From positions 175,706,200-175,770,199 of the forward strand of contig OX352774.1 in NCBI GenBank assembly GCA_947095535.1: a stretch of 64,000 bases of DNA, given 5' to 3'. This document shows, in pieces, positions 24,125 to 36,261 of the stretch. The stretch is from Poecilobothrus nobilitatus (lineage: Eukaryota; Arthropoda; Insecta; Diptera; Dolichopodidae). The notes beneath the pieces are model-generated. The model was not told where the DNA came from, did not search any database, and saw nothing but the letters and a program-made list of their open reading frames with translations. The translations under genes and the position numbers were made by a program. Numbering within the stretch: the first letter of the stretch is position 1; the number at the start of each line of letters is the position of its first letter.

Positions 24125-24885
24125 GTAAATAAAGCCCAAATCCGATTTTTTTTTTAATTCGACACTATTACCGTTTTAAAATGGAAATAATGCCGAAATC
24201 GAAACAACATATTATTGCAATTGCGAATAACACATTCTTACTATGACTATTTTCATAAAAGATGTATTTTAAAAATAGTGATCACTAATACTTCCAAACC
24301 CCTATTAAGCAAATTATTGAAAACGTGATTTTGTGACCAACTATAAAATCGTTTATAATGCTAAATCTGTCATAAATAGGTTTTCTCGAAATAAATATTT
24401 TTAAAAGAGCTTATAAACCTAATTTTATAATCAATCATAAAATTCTTCCGAATTATTTTTATTGCATACGTATTTTAATAACTACAGACATTTATAATTA
24501 TCAATCTTAATTATTTTAAGATTTTCTTGAAAAGCGATTTTAATGTTTTCTTGAAAGATTTGATTTTACTAGAATTTGTTTTGTTTTCTTGAAATATTTG
24601 TCTTTACTAGAATTTGTTTTGTTTCAACCTATTGGGAAAAAGGAAATAGATCTACAAACACTCATAAAAAATCCAGACCCAAATATGTATTTTTAATATC
24701 TTATGAAAAATGGCAGAGACACTTTCTGGAGTAAGCGCAAAAACGAATATATTCTAATTCTAAAAAAATATATTTGAAGGGCCAATAACGCGAAATCAAC
24801 TTCATTTATCCTTTGAAGCAATTATAAGATCGAATTTAAAAAAAAAATCTCGATTCCGGCTTTATTACCACTTTTTATTAGCACA
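24125..24885. mobile_element. TIR element related to the 9-bp-duplication elements
   Basis: The left end GTAAATAAAGCCCAAATCCG, then T-run and AATTCGA, is mirrored at the right end, which on the other strand reads GGTAATAAAGCCGGAATCGA, then T-run and AAATTCGA. The interior contains one ~85-bp monomer landmark (GATTTTGTGACCAACTATAA at about 24330). There is no transposase and no clear target duplication; a copy of repeat family R1 abuts the right end. Confidence 0.5.
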
Positions 24886-24887
24886 TT

Positions 24888-25720
24888 TTCAAAAAATTTT
24901 GAAAAAATGTGCTTATTAGTTTCACTCTCCATCCGTCCGTCCGTTTTGGTATTTACAAAACTTCTAAACCGTTTGAAATAAAGCAATGAAATTTTAATTA
25001 CGGATAGGCATCGCTAAAAAACTAATTTTGTGAAACAACTTTTTCTGTAGCCCACCCGTTTCGCAGCCAAAACCCTACAAAGTTGGAAAAAATCTTATCT
25101 TTAAATTATATAACACAGGTTATAACTATAAGGCATATTTTCAATCTAGAAACGCAAATAAAATGAATATGTGGCTTTGCCATGCGGTATTTTAATATAC
25201 CGTTTTGTGAAACACACTTTTTGCAAAAATTTGGACTCCTTCTATCTTTCAAACGGTTTAACTTAGGAGCCTGCAATTTTAACAGGAGTTAGATTTTTGG
25301 AAATAAGTATGAGTCATTTCATGAAATACTTTTGTTTCGCTCCCCGTTTACGAGCTAAGGAGTCAAAATTCTCTATTTTTAAACACCTGTAACTTGGGCA
25401 CCTGTCCAAATTTTTTTAAAGTAATATACAAAAATTAAAGCTCCAACATTATTTTTTTGTTTGTGTTAATAATTTTTCTTAATAATATAGGGTTGCCTTA
25501 AAATTAACAAAAGTGTGACTTGATTTTTCCCAATTTCTCTAACAAATTATTCTAACGATTTTTTTCAAATTTTGTATTACTATAAATTTATTTTATTCAA
25601 TATAACTACTTAATATTTATGTACTCTTTACCAATTTGTATGGTTATGTACTCTTTACTAATTTTAGAAATGAATTTCTTGAAAACCCTTGGTTTTTTCA
25701 TTAGTTGTTTTTTTAAACTT
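24888..25720 (+). repeat. Dispersed repeat family R1, copy 4
   Basis: Begins TTAGCACATTTTC, then AAAAAATTTTGAAAAAATGTGCTTATTAG (the two halves form a palindrome), then TCCGTCCGTCCG. Downstream blocks ACACCTGTAACTTGGG, AATTAAAGCTCCAAC and GAAAACCCTTGG follow family order. Confidence 0.65.
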
Positions 25721-25849
25721 CTATTTTATTTACATCTATCCAATTTATAAAAAGTGAACTTTTTAAAATTTTCCAGCAAAATCAGATGAAGTAAAATATT
25801 TCAATCTACACTGTTCAACGTTGCTTATTCTAAGATTTCTGGTTAGGAA

Positions 25850-26165
25850 GTTTGGACGATTGCCTAATTTATATTGAAGTATTTTTAACTATGCACTCCT
25901 ATCTATTGTTTGACAGGACAAATTTGTTCATTTCTGATTGTTGTATTGTGCATTTAACAATTTACCAGGATACGTTTGCTATTAATCTAAGCCAATTGTC
26001 TTGGAGCAGCTCAGTTATTTTTATGTTTGAAACACTGGTTGTATCCCAGAGTTCAATGCCATATGTTCAAATTGGTTTCAGAATATATTTTTATCACTTT
26101 AAAAACAAAATAAAACTGATTCGAATTACTTTTTGGGACATTATTTCAAGGCACCGATTAAACCA
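25850..26165 (-). pseudogene. LINE ORF2 C-terminal fragment (Jockey-like)
   Basis: On the minus strand, about 26065-25965 reads TYGIELWDTTSVSNIKITEL, then LLQDNWLRLIANVSW. This is the conserved post-polymerase motif of Jockey-group elements (YGIQLWG...S.S..I..LQ....R.I...PW). A shifted frame near 25830-25790 reads CRLKYFTSSDF, a motif seen in the other LINE fragments here, which may be a second, rearranged piece. Frames are broken. The plus-strand open frame over the same bases has no family resemblance. Confidence 0.6.
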
Positions 26166-26179
26166 TAATTTTTAATCTT

Positions 26180-27560
26180 ACTTTAATTAAAATATAGAAC
26201 CACTTTCTTTAAATTTATATCCTACAAAAAACCTCTAACTATGATTTCTAATATTCAATAATTGTTAAATTGTCACCTTCGATTAATCATACATAATATG
26301 TAAGTGTTCTTTTCAAATACTATTGTATAGTTTCTAAATTATATTTAATAAAGTGTGAAAAGAATCTGACAATTAATATGATTTTTATTTTAATTTTTTG
26401 TCTTTTTTTTTTTAAATAAGAATTAATAATTAAAGAAAAAACATAATTCAGCATAACAATATTAAATCATAATTGAATCAAAATAAAATTAAAAAAAAAA
26501 ACTGTCCAAAAACTTATTGATGTCAGTATAATTGACATTTTATGTAAATATTTAACAAAGACTGCAATTAAAATTTAAAATCAATCAATTTTTTAAATTT
26601 TTTAATAGTTTCTATTATTACAAAATAAATTTATCTATTAGATACCATAAAAAGACTTAATTAAACATCTTAAGTACAAAAAAATGTTAGGTAATTTACA
26701 AATTTGTTTTTTTATTTCGACAATTAAGTCAAATTATTTACTAAATAAATTTTTAATTGTTAAAATTAATATTTTTCAAGTACAAGTTTAAGTACTTGTT
26801 TACACCACAATGAAAGTATTTTTTTTTTCAATAGTTCTTTTCTAGAGAAGAAAATCTTAAATTAGAATTAATTTTCTTGTCAATAAAAAGTTTTTCCTCT
26901 AGGACTATGGGACTGTATCGAAATCTTAATTAAATTTCAATCATTTATTTTTTCAATATCTTTATTTTCCAAAATATTATTTTTTTTTCCAAAAAATTGT
27001 TCATATTTGTTACAGGGTTTCAATCATTTAATTAGTAGAGATTTCGGCCTGTTACCCCCTATTTTAAATGCTGGAATATTGAAATATGTATGCACAAAAA
27101 TAATTAAGAGAGATTTTTTAGTTGTTTACAAATTCTGAATTCCAATGGCAATCGACCCAACTAATTTACATGCTTGAATGTATTTAGAATCAAAATCAAA
27201 TAAGTCAAAATCAGGGTTTTAATAATTTGTTTGTCGGTTATTAATTAGGAGGATTTTTTAGTTGGCATTTAAATCATCTTTGGACCTGTCAGAGATTTAA
27301 AGAAGTGCGTCTTTAATAAAATTTTAAAACATCTTAAAGTATGATCACATAATAGATTGCAATTTTGGCTAATAATGCATTATTTAGAAGAAGACTGAAG
27401 AAAATTAGATCGACTTTCAAGTCAATTCACTCCTTAATCTATTTCGTTTTTAACAAAAAATATATATATACATATATAAAGTATATTTTAATCAAAACTA
27501 AGAAAATAACAAAAATATTAACTTTTTTTAAGTTATAAATAGTTTTTTTTTTTTTTTTCT
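26180..27560. other. AT-rich intergenic with possible inverted ~85-bp monomers
   Basis: Two GATTTTTTAGTTGRYWTTTA-like segments (about 27112 and 27252), together with TCAAAATCAGGGTTTTAA (about 27208), resemble the ~85-bp monomer in reverse orientation. Otherwise A/T-rich, without a gene. Confidence 0.35.
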
Positions 27561-27569
27561 TACAGGAGG

Positions 27570-28410
27570 TGTAGATCTTTAAAAGACACCAAGGAAACCT
27601 AAGCCCCTTTGTAAAGTAGGATTTTACTGACTGAAATCACCTCATCCGTACTCATAGTATAATGAGATAACCACCTTAACTGCAATAAATCAGTATAATA
27701 GCTGCGGAAACGAATGAAGAAAGGAAGGGGAATAAGAAGGAACAATTTTGAATTTAAATTGTGGGAGTGGAATTCAATGGGAATTTTAGATGAACAGATG
27801 GAAGTTGACTGATTCCTTCAACTTCTTTATATTATACAAACAGGAAAACACCTATCGTGGTAATGAGTTCCACAATTAGGAAGTACTAGCTAAAAATAAG
27901 TTTCCATATTTCATTGTTCTAGTTCTAATTTACTATATACTAGGTAAATTTGAGAGAGAGATGCTCTACATGTATTCCGTTGGATTGCTTTGAGTTTGGA
28001 GATGACACTTCTGCTCAGGATACATTTATAGAAAAGACAAATTATTAATTCCAAATTATTAATGTTTTTAATAGCTCTTTTTTGTATCAAGTCCAGATAC
28101 TATAGTAGGCAACAAAGATGTGGAAGTTATACTTAAGTCTTGGTTGAATCTAAAATTTTGTATATCAGGAGGACATCGGATGAGATGTAAAATATTTCGG
28201 AACATCTTTAGCAATCGAAAAGAATGTGACCGTCATTTTTTTTCATACATAAGATTTTTAAGGATTCTGAGTCTTTAGCAGTAAGAAAATAATTTTTGTT
28301 GATAACAGGCAACGCTGTATTTTAGAAGCATTAAAACTTAAGCCATATCCTCATTCTTCTATTGATTGAAGGTAATTATTATGTCTACTACAATTACCAC
28401 TATATTTTTT
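27570..28410 (-). pseudogene. Decayed LINE ORF2 3' region
   Basis: Minus strand, from 28380 downward: a GLSFNASKIQRCLLSTK block (the family motif is VSFNASKTQ.CLLS.K), then VLLIYKILDSTK and IQKRAIKNINNLELI (the usual ..IYK..IRP.LEYNSH.., ..IQKRAIK.INNP.). After the next ~300 bp it ends in KIPIEFHSHNLNSK-like sequence. The order fits a non-LTR retrotransposon polymerase C-terminus, with many stops and shifts. The 5' part is absent. Confidence 0.7.
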
Positions 28411-29925
28411 TTTCTAATTGCATAACTAAATACGCAATAAGAATTTATTGAAAATTACTTTAATTTTTTTTTTACCACAATTTTTTCTATTCATTAAAAC
28501 ATAAACAGTATATATGTATTACAATATTCCCGATAAATTTAAAATAATGACTTATTATGATTTATTGATTTTTTGCTTCTCAAAGTATTAAATTTTTTGT
28601 TAATACTCAAATTCAATTAATTTAATCGTCTTAAAATGATTATAAATCAGCAAAACACTAAATTTATCATAGACACATTTTAACATTAAATCTTAACCAC
28701 TTCAATAAACAAAATGTCATAAAATAGACTGGGAAAAAAAAATGTGTTAAAAACAAATTTTTATAAAATACAAAAAATAAAAATAAAATATAAAAATAAT
28801 AAACTTATATTGACTGTAAATCCTTTGACCGACTACTTAAAGCAATATAGTAAAATTATAATCATATATACATTTTAGTCCACAAATTCAATCTTCGCAT
28901 TAATCAAAATATAACCCGCCACCGACATTCGGTTTATATATATTTATATATATCTTTTTTTTTTATGCTTTTCTTCTTTTACTAAACAAACTAAGCTTTA
29001 TATATGTATAGTAAAAAAGTTATGTCCAAATTTTAATAGCTTGATGACGTTCAATTATCATTGGAGGTGGACATTTAAGACAGTACCCAAAATCGATTAT
29101 AAATTTTAAAAGTAATAAAAATCTAAAAAGTATATAATATAAAATTCAAGTTCTGTTGTTTTTTTTTTTTTTTTTTTTGTAACTTTATGAAATTGTCAAA
29201 CAGCTTAAAGGTGCTAAATTTGTAAATTATATGCCCATAAATCTTTCTTGTGATATTATAAATATACAAAACAAAAAGAAAAAAATTTATTTTAATTTGA
29301 TTTTTGTTAATATTTTTTTTTTATTCTTTGACTTACAACAAATTTAAACATTAATTTTAATTTAGCTGTTTGTTTTTAATTAATTTTCAGATAAAAAAAA
29401 AAAAAAATCATAATTACAGGTAAATAAATTTGTTCTTTTATTGTATTAATATTTATTTATTTTTATTAATAAAGTGGTAATAAATTACAAAATTTTTATA
29501 AGGTCCTTTAATATACTTAACATTGCCCATAATTATCTCTTTTTTTTCTTATAATTTAAAATATGTTATTTAGTTAGATCAATAATAAATTTACCTATCA
29601 TATGACCACATTTGACTATAAAACTAAAGGCTATAAAATTTCACGGTTTTAATATGAAATATGTTCATACATAACTTAAGTGGCTTGTAAAAGTAATTTA
29701 TATTTAAATTTCGACTTATTTTGAAGAGTTGAAGATGATGAATTTTTGTTTAGAATTAAGAATCTACTTTCACAAACGCTCCTTTCTCCATTTGAGTTTT
29801 TACAAAATATCCTATTTATTACAAAGTTAACAGGCAGAAAAAATCTTAAATATGAATGCTATATGAATGCGTAATATAACATAAAACGAATCAGGCTTCT
29901 AATTAATAAAACATTTAATAAATAA
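28411..29925. other. AT-rich intergenic, no gene seen
   Basis: Poly-A/T tracts and TATA microsatellites; nothing recognised. Confidence 0.45.
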
Positions 29926-29927
29926 TT

Positions 29928-30600
29928 TTTAGCACATTTCCCTACAAATTTTTGAGAAATTTACTCTTTAATTTAAATCGGCCTGCCCAGACATTTTAAA
30001 TAGACACTACATCGTTTAAGATAGAGTAATGAAATTTTAAACATATATAGGTTTCATGAAATAGATCAAGATAAAATTGATGTATAATGTGAAACTATAT
30101 AACCCCACCCATAAAGAAACTAGAACCCTTCTAAATTAGGAAAAGGCCTATTTTCAAATGTTGAAATATCTCAATATAAAACGGTCCAACAATAGGATTT
30201 CTTTTAAGCTTTTATAATAATTACAAATTTAAGATATTTAAATTTACCGTTATGTAAAACCATAGTTTTGTAAAATTGGGCTACTCCATATTTTCGGAAG
30301 GTTTCTACTCAAAACGATATGAAATTTTAATATTTGAGAATTAGCATGAATTACTTTAGAAAAAAAATTGTTTGTGCTTTCTCCTATTTAAGAGTTATTG
30401 AAAATTGAAAATTCACTAGTTCTAGGCATCTGTTACTTGGATACCATTGCAATTTTGTCTTAAAAAAAAGACATAAAAATTAAAGCATCAATATTATATG
30501 TTTATATGTTTATATGGCTATTATATGTTATATATAGGGTGTCTTTTTAAAATATTCCCTTTTAAAAACCTTTGATTTTACATATTATACTGTTGTTTTT
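29928..30600 (+). repeat. Dispersed repeat family R1, copy 5 (diverged)
   Basis: Begins TTTTTAGCACATTTCCC; family blocks ATCGTTTAAGATAGAGTAATG, TTTAAATTTACCGTTATG, GGCATCTGTTACTTGGATACC and TTTTAAAAACCTTTGATTTT follow in order. The GTCC microsatellite is eroded. Confidence 0.55.
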
Positions 30601-33060
30601 ATGTATTCTCTATAAAATCTCTAGTATCTAAAAATTAAAGTAGGTTTAAGATCAAAAAAAGTTAAATTTTACAAGTTTCTTTTTTATAAAAAGTATAAAA
30701 GATCAAAAGTTGGTTCACTGACATAATTATGAATAGTTATTAAGTTTATAAAATATGTTATTCTAACGCAACAATTGTTGATAAATTTAACGTGCTTTAT
30801 TTTTTATTCTTAAAAAGTTCACATATATTTTTTTTTTTTTTGAAAGAAAACCCAAAATAATTTAAAAAAAAATTCATTTTAAATTTCAAACACGTTCTTT
30901 AATATCAAATCAGTGATTGATTGATTATCACTGAATAAATTAATGTTTTTTTTTTTTTTTTTTAATTTTATTAACTACAAACAAATTACGAATAATTATA
31001 CTTTTTATTTTAACTTAATAATTTTTAAAATAATGAAACAAAAAAAAAAACATAAAGATTTTGTAATGACTTCATTGTGCGATCTTTAATTGGGAATTAG
31101 AGGTTTAAGAACTTTGTTTATAAAAATTATGGTCAGGGTAAAAAAAAACAAAAACTCATCTATACCATTATTAGATTTATTAATCAAAAATTTTATTAGT
31201 TATACATTATGGAGACGAAAATCATTAGGGAAATTCAAAAAAATGAATCATTAATGTATAATAATTAGGTTTTTTTTTTTTCTTTCGATTTTTATAGTTT
31301 GTTGCCTTTTTTCTTTTCATATTATTATCTATTAATGTATAAATGTTAAATGTAAAATTTAAGTGTAATGACACTTTCATCCTACACTATAATAATCTAT
31401 ATACTAATAGAGGGTGTAATTTTTTTTTTTCTTTTTGCAGAGAAATATATGAGTTCATTTAATGTAATAAGGTGTTAATTTATTATTGCTAATATCGATT
31501 TTAATTATTATTATTATTTTTTTTTTTGTTAATTGTTGTAGGAGCTACAAACCATTTTAAGAAATTTATTCTGATGTAATGGAAAATTTATCTAGAAAAA
31601 CAAAAAAAACTTTTGATTTATATAGAAAAATTAAAATTAAAATTTAAATTAATAATTGTAAATTATTTAATTAATAACGTTATTTAACACTTTCAATTAC
31701 CTAAAACATGGATCAAACATAAAAAATTAAAGCAAGTTTAATTTACATTTCATAAATTATTTTAAAAATTAAAAATATTTCTCGTAGAATAAGATTATTC
31801 CTACGTTATTTATTAATAAATGATATCTTCTTGGACTAATGAATAAAATACACAGCTTAAAGAATGTTTGATAGCAAAATATTACACTTGTAACGTTGAA
31901 GGATATATGAAACGGAATGCATATATCGAAAACCGGAAGCTGTTGGATATAAAAAGCAAAAGATTTGCGGAATTTCACCTGAAAGAATCTAATACAGAAA
32001 TAATAGTCATTCCATGCTATAGCTTGAAATAATGACTATGACTACACCATATTATTTATTATTTATTTTTTAATAAATAAAAGCTGATAAAAGTGTTTTT
32101 ATATATCAAGTTTCCATCTTAAATCTTTTGATTTATTTCAGTTTTTTATGACAAATTTCATCAACCAAAAAGTATAAAACAAAAGAAAAGTCAAACATAA
32201 TTCAATAAAACGACTCAATAGTACAATGTTACACATAATTTCTCTATATATTTATTTTCTAATTATCATATCTATGATGAAGTTTATTTACAGATTAGGT
32301 AAATATACTTTAATTTACAAATTCTATTATTATAATTTACCAATTAAAATTAAAACTAGATAATGAGGTCATTTAATTTGCATGTTTTTTTAATGTCACG
32401 TAAAAAATTTGCAAATTAGTTTTTATGGCTCTTTAAAAAAGTAAAATGCATTAGAAATTCAACTTTCTAATATTTTAATAAATATAACATAAAAAATAAA
32501 TAAGATTGTTTTTTATCAAATAAGATTTACTATATACTTAAAAAACTATATTTACATTTTACATATGTTTGTAAATAAAAATAAAAATCAAATACTCTTA
32601 AAATAAAAGAAAATTAATGCAAATCATATATTTTCTATCTATATATATAGGTACAGTTATACATTAAAAAAAAAGAAACATATTTACAATTATTTTACGT
32701 TTTCAATCATGCATAAAAAAGGTATTTTTAGTTTTGAATTAAGAGCATACATAATTTCCCTTAAATCCAATAAAATAAAAATTTATCTGTTTTAAATTTA
32801 CATATGACTTCATTCAAGATGATATTGTAATTTTTTTTTTTTTGAAAACATTTCCTGTATACTATGTACAAAGGGACCTTTATTTATATTTCTTTAATTT
32901 ATTACACTTTTATCAGGAGGTGCGATAAGGAAACGCACGCACATTTTCTTTTTGATATAAGATTACTAAACACGATTTTTTTGTGAAAATGATAAGATCA
33001 CAAGATATTCAAATATTTAACAACATATAAACTGTGTAACGGGACAGGAAATTGTAATAA
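30601..33060. other. AT-rich intergenic, no gene seen
   Basis: Low complexity throughout. A 69-codon minus-strand open frame at 31769-31978 has no recognised family. Confidence 0.4.
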
Positions 33061-33400
33061 TTTATGATAAGTTGTTGTTTTTCATTTTTTGCTTTAAGTA
33101 AAGATTGTGAATCATCGAAATATACTGTGCTTTGCGCTCGCAATTCTTTGAGATTTTTATTCAATAAAAACACCAAGCTTGTTTTAAAATAATGAAAATG
33201 CTCTAATCTATTAGAATTACAGATATCTGGAAAAGGGATTTGAGTTTATCGTTAATTCTAGAGGCCTAGTTCTATTCGTAGAAATGTAGAAATTTTGATG
33301 CCTTGTGCATTTATATGCACTTCTAAAGTGATCTATAAGGTTCGTATGTAGATCGCATATTCGTACGTAGAAGCAATTAGTTACCATATTATATAACATT
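33060..33400 (-). pseudogene. Probable LINE ORF2 C-terminal fragment
   Basis: Minus strand from 33399: HFRSAYKCTRHQNFYISTNR then TRPLELTINS. After a +1 shift comes IPFPDICNSNRLEHFHYFK then TSLVFLLNKNLKELRAQSTV. The layout (...TRxxxxFYIPxxRTxxxxxSIN...IPxxIxNSxxLxxFKxxLKxxLL) is that of the end of many Jockey/CR1-like ORF2 proteins. The similarity is weak and from memory. Confidence 0.4.
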
Positions 33401-35310
33401 TTATTTTGAAAATTTCAATACTCTAAACATGAGTTAGTTATATAGCACTCAGACTTAGTAGGCTTAGACGAATAAACTTAATTATTTTGATTATATAACA
33501 ACATTTTTGTATTGATTGACAATCTAGCTAGAGTATCGTCCAAGGAGCTAGTAAATTTCTCTATATTATTTAGATTCTATATATATAGTTTTACTTTTTT
33601 CTTTTTAACATGGTCTTTAACCTTAACCTTGTCATTCCTAAGTATTTTGCTTTATTTTCTTGAGGAATATTTACTTTATTTAATTTTACAACTGGAGGAG
33701 TTTTTATGAATTTGTTTGCAAAAATGGCTTGAAGAATGTGTCAAATTAAAAATTTTCTAGACTATATACAAATATTCAATTTCTATCACAAAACAAACGA
33801 TCAAAATTTTCAATTATTATAACATAGCCTTGTAATTTCATTAAGTACCTATATATGCATTTTCTAAAACATTTCAACTTATTCAATTATTATTTCTTTT
33901 CACATAATTCACATACAATATCACATACGATCACTGCTTTAATATTTAAAAACATATTTTTTTTATCTTTCTTTGAATTCTTTCTTCAAAAAGCAATTAT
34001 TTAATCCCATTCATAATTCACATCAAAAAAATTCATTTAGACAAGCATTCAATATTGTTGCACTTAAAATAAATTATTTAAAAGTAAAATCATGTCTAGC
34101 GCAAAAAAGAAAAACAAAGATAAACGAAAAACCACATTTAAAATATTAAAAAAAAAAAAAAAAAAGACAACAGACAACAGACTCTTGTAAATCCCTTAAT
34201 TCGTATTATGTATATAACATTTTTACGTTTTGGTTTAATGATGGTAACTAAAATATCAATTACAAAATATTAAAAAAATTTTAATTTTTTTTTATTTTTG
34301 TTTTTGTTTATTTTTCATGATGAAGGTAATTATGATATAGTGATGGTGATGATGATTATTTTGTGATGGCGATGGCGATAGTAATGACGATGATGGAAAG
34401 CTGTGTGTATAATAATAAAAACACAACAAAAAAATAAAATAAAACAAAACAAAATTTTAAAAACTGATTTTTGTTAACAAAATAATTAACAATTTCACTT
34501 TCTTTTCTTTTTTTTTCTTTTTTTTTTTGGTATTGTAACATTTATTATTATTGAATAAAATAAAATTTTGTTTGTTTTGTTTACTTTTATTTTTGTTTTT
34601 TTTTTTTTTTGTGAAAAATGTCGTAATGTTACACTTTTTTCATCATCAATAATAATAGTAATAATAATAATAATATCAACATCAAGTATAAATTTAATTT
34701 GTTTTTGTTGTCAAAATATAACAAAAAAGAATCAAAAAAAAAAAAATTTTTAAATATGTAGACAAAGAGACTGTTAAAAACTAAGAAAAAAAAGTGTCAG
34801 GTATTAAAAAACTGTCATGCCAATCAATTTCGAAAAGATTTACTCAATGTTTTTGTCTTTTTTTTTTTTTTTGAAATAATGTGATAAAAATGTTCCAATT
34901 TTTATACATTAAATACGCTTTATCTTGCAATGTAAATTATGTATAATTTTTATAAATCATTACCCATCAATAGCTGCTATATTTAATAATTTTTTTGGTT
35001 TCAAAATAAAATATATAACGATGTGTATCTTTAATTTTAAAATACAGAAACTTACAAATTTTTATACATATGTACATGCGTATGTATGCTTTTTTAATTA
35101 AGACTATATAATTCAGAATCATAGACCACACCTATTTAAACAACATATTAATCTTTTAAAAAAAATTTATAAAAGGTTTAATACCTAAATATTTATAACT
35201 ATACCTAAATAGGTTTAATACTTAAATATTTTTCTCCTTAGGATCGCAATCTATAAATGTAATAGAATTTTGTTTAGTATTTATTTAAGCATTAGAATTT
35301 AATATTATGT
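33401..35310. other. AT-rich intergenic, no gene seen
   Basis: Includes a GATGGTGATGATG / GATGGCGATGGCGA microsatellite (about 34340-34395) and an ATAATAATAATA tract (about 34650-34675). Short open frames here are homopolymer-driven. Confidence 0.45.
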
Positions 35311-35317
35311 TACTACA

Positions 35318-36260
35318 GCTGAAAAAAAGCAAAAGCTATTTGTGATCACTTCTATTCTAATCAGAACAAGTTGTGTCAATTAGTAATCAAGTTGAAATCA
35401 ATCTCAGAAACGACATTAATAACTCGTTAAATATTATCAATTATTCAGATCAAAATTTAATTTCTGTAACAGAAATAAAAAACATCATAAATTTACTTAA
35501 AAACAAAAAAATTCCTGGCCTAGAAGTTGATCTTGACAACATCTGTTTCCAAAAAAAGAGGACTACGTGCCACACAGCACGTGCAACAACCGAATTATTG
35601 CGAGAAAAGATTCGATTATTTCAAGAAATTGTGACATTGAATGGCCTCCAAGAAGTTGTGATTTAACACCATTGGACTATTTCTTGTGGGGTTATTTCAA
35701 GCTTTAGAAGTAAATACTGAAGGTTCTATTCATGACATACGACTTGATTTAGTGGAAAAAGTGCTCGAAAATTGGGTTCATCGAATTCGTTCCTGCAAAA
35801 GAAGTCGTGGAGGCCATTTGAATGACGTTTTATTCAGAACTTAATTTTGAATAAAATAATTTTCTTAACAATTAGTGTGTTTTTTTTTTGAAAAGAAATC
35901 ATATCACTCAAATTGGAAAACCCTTTATATGTACCCAATGTTAAAATGTTACCCAATAGTGTTATTAATTATCTAAAATATATTTTTAAATACGGCTTAG
36001 GCTACTTTCCTAAGTTAAGGAAAGAAGCTAAAATTTGAACTATATATTAAAACCAAACAAGCCTTCAGAGTATCCAGAAAGCTATAGACTTTCCAACCTT
36101 CTCAGCAATATTTCAAAAATTTTTGACAAAAGCATTAAATCAAGGCTCTGTAAGAATATTAATTATAAAAATATTTTGCCTGATCATCAATTTGGATTCA
36201 GAGAAGATCACAATACCGTACATGCCTTACTGAGAATGAACAATTTTCATAAAAGATAAC
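35318..36260 (+). pseudogene. LINE reverse transcriptase split by a mariner insertion
   Basis: The left half (35318-35552) reads KAICDHFYSNQNKL, then, one frame shift on, the RT fingers region with INLLKNKKIPG. The right half (about 35943-36258) resumes at the expected next residues: KMLPNSVINYLKYIFKYGLG, then YFPKLRKEAKI, a stop, then LKPNKPSEYPESYRLSNLLS, ISKIFDKSI and ILPDHQFGFREDHNT. These are the standard consecutive RT blocks (KKxPG, LKxLP...IFN..L..GYFP, KP.....YRPISLLS, QFGFR..H.T). About 390 bp of foreign DNA with mariner transposase homology sits exactly between them. The polymerase is truncated after block 2. Confidence 0.85.
35553..35932 (+). pseudogene. 3' fragment of a mariner-type transposase nested in the LINE
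   Basis: TTCHTARATTELLREKI, then (frame-shifted) GDIEWPPRSCDLTPLDYFLW-like, then SIHDIRLDLVEKVLENWVHR and SRGGHLNDVLFRT. This is the C-terminal half of a DUF4817-class mariner transposase, the same class as the 10.2-kb element but a different copy and subfamily. The third-aspartate region is preserved; the N-terminal half is absent. A T-rich tail and GGAAAACCCTTTATA follow, probably the 3' TIR. No 5' TIR is visible. Confidence 0.8.
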
Positions 36261-36261
36261 A

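Noticed and set aside
25852..26175. 107-codon plus-strand open frame
   Set aside because: Antisense to a recognisable LINE fragment; its own peptide matches no family I know.
31769..31978. 69-codon minus-strand open frame
   Set aside because: I tried to read it as a LINE C-terminus, but no motif order could be established in any frame.
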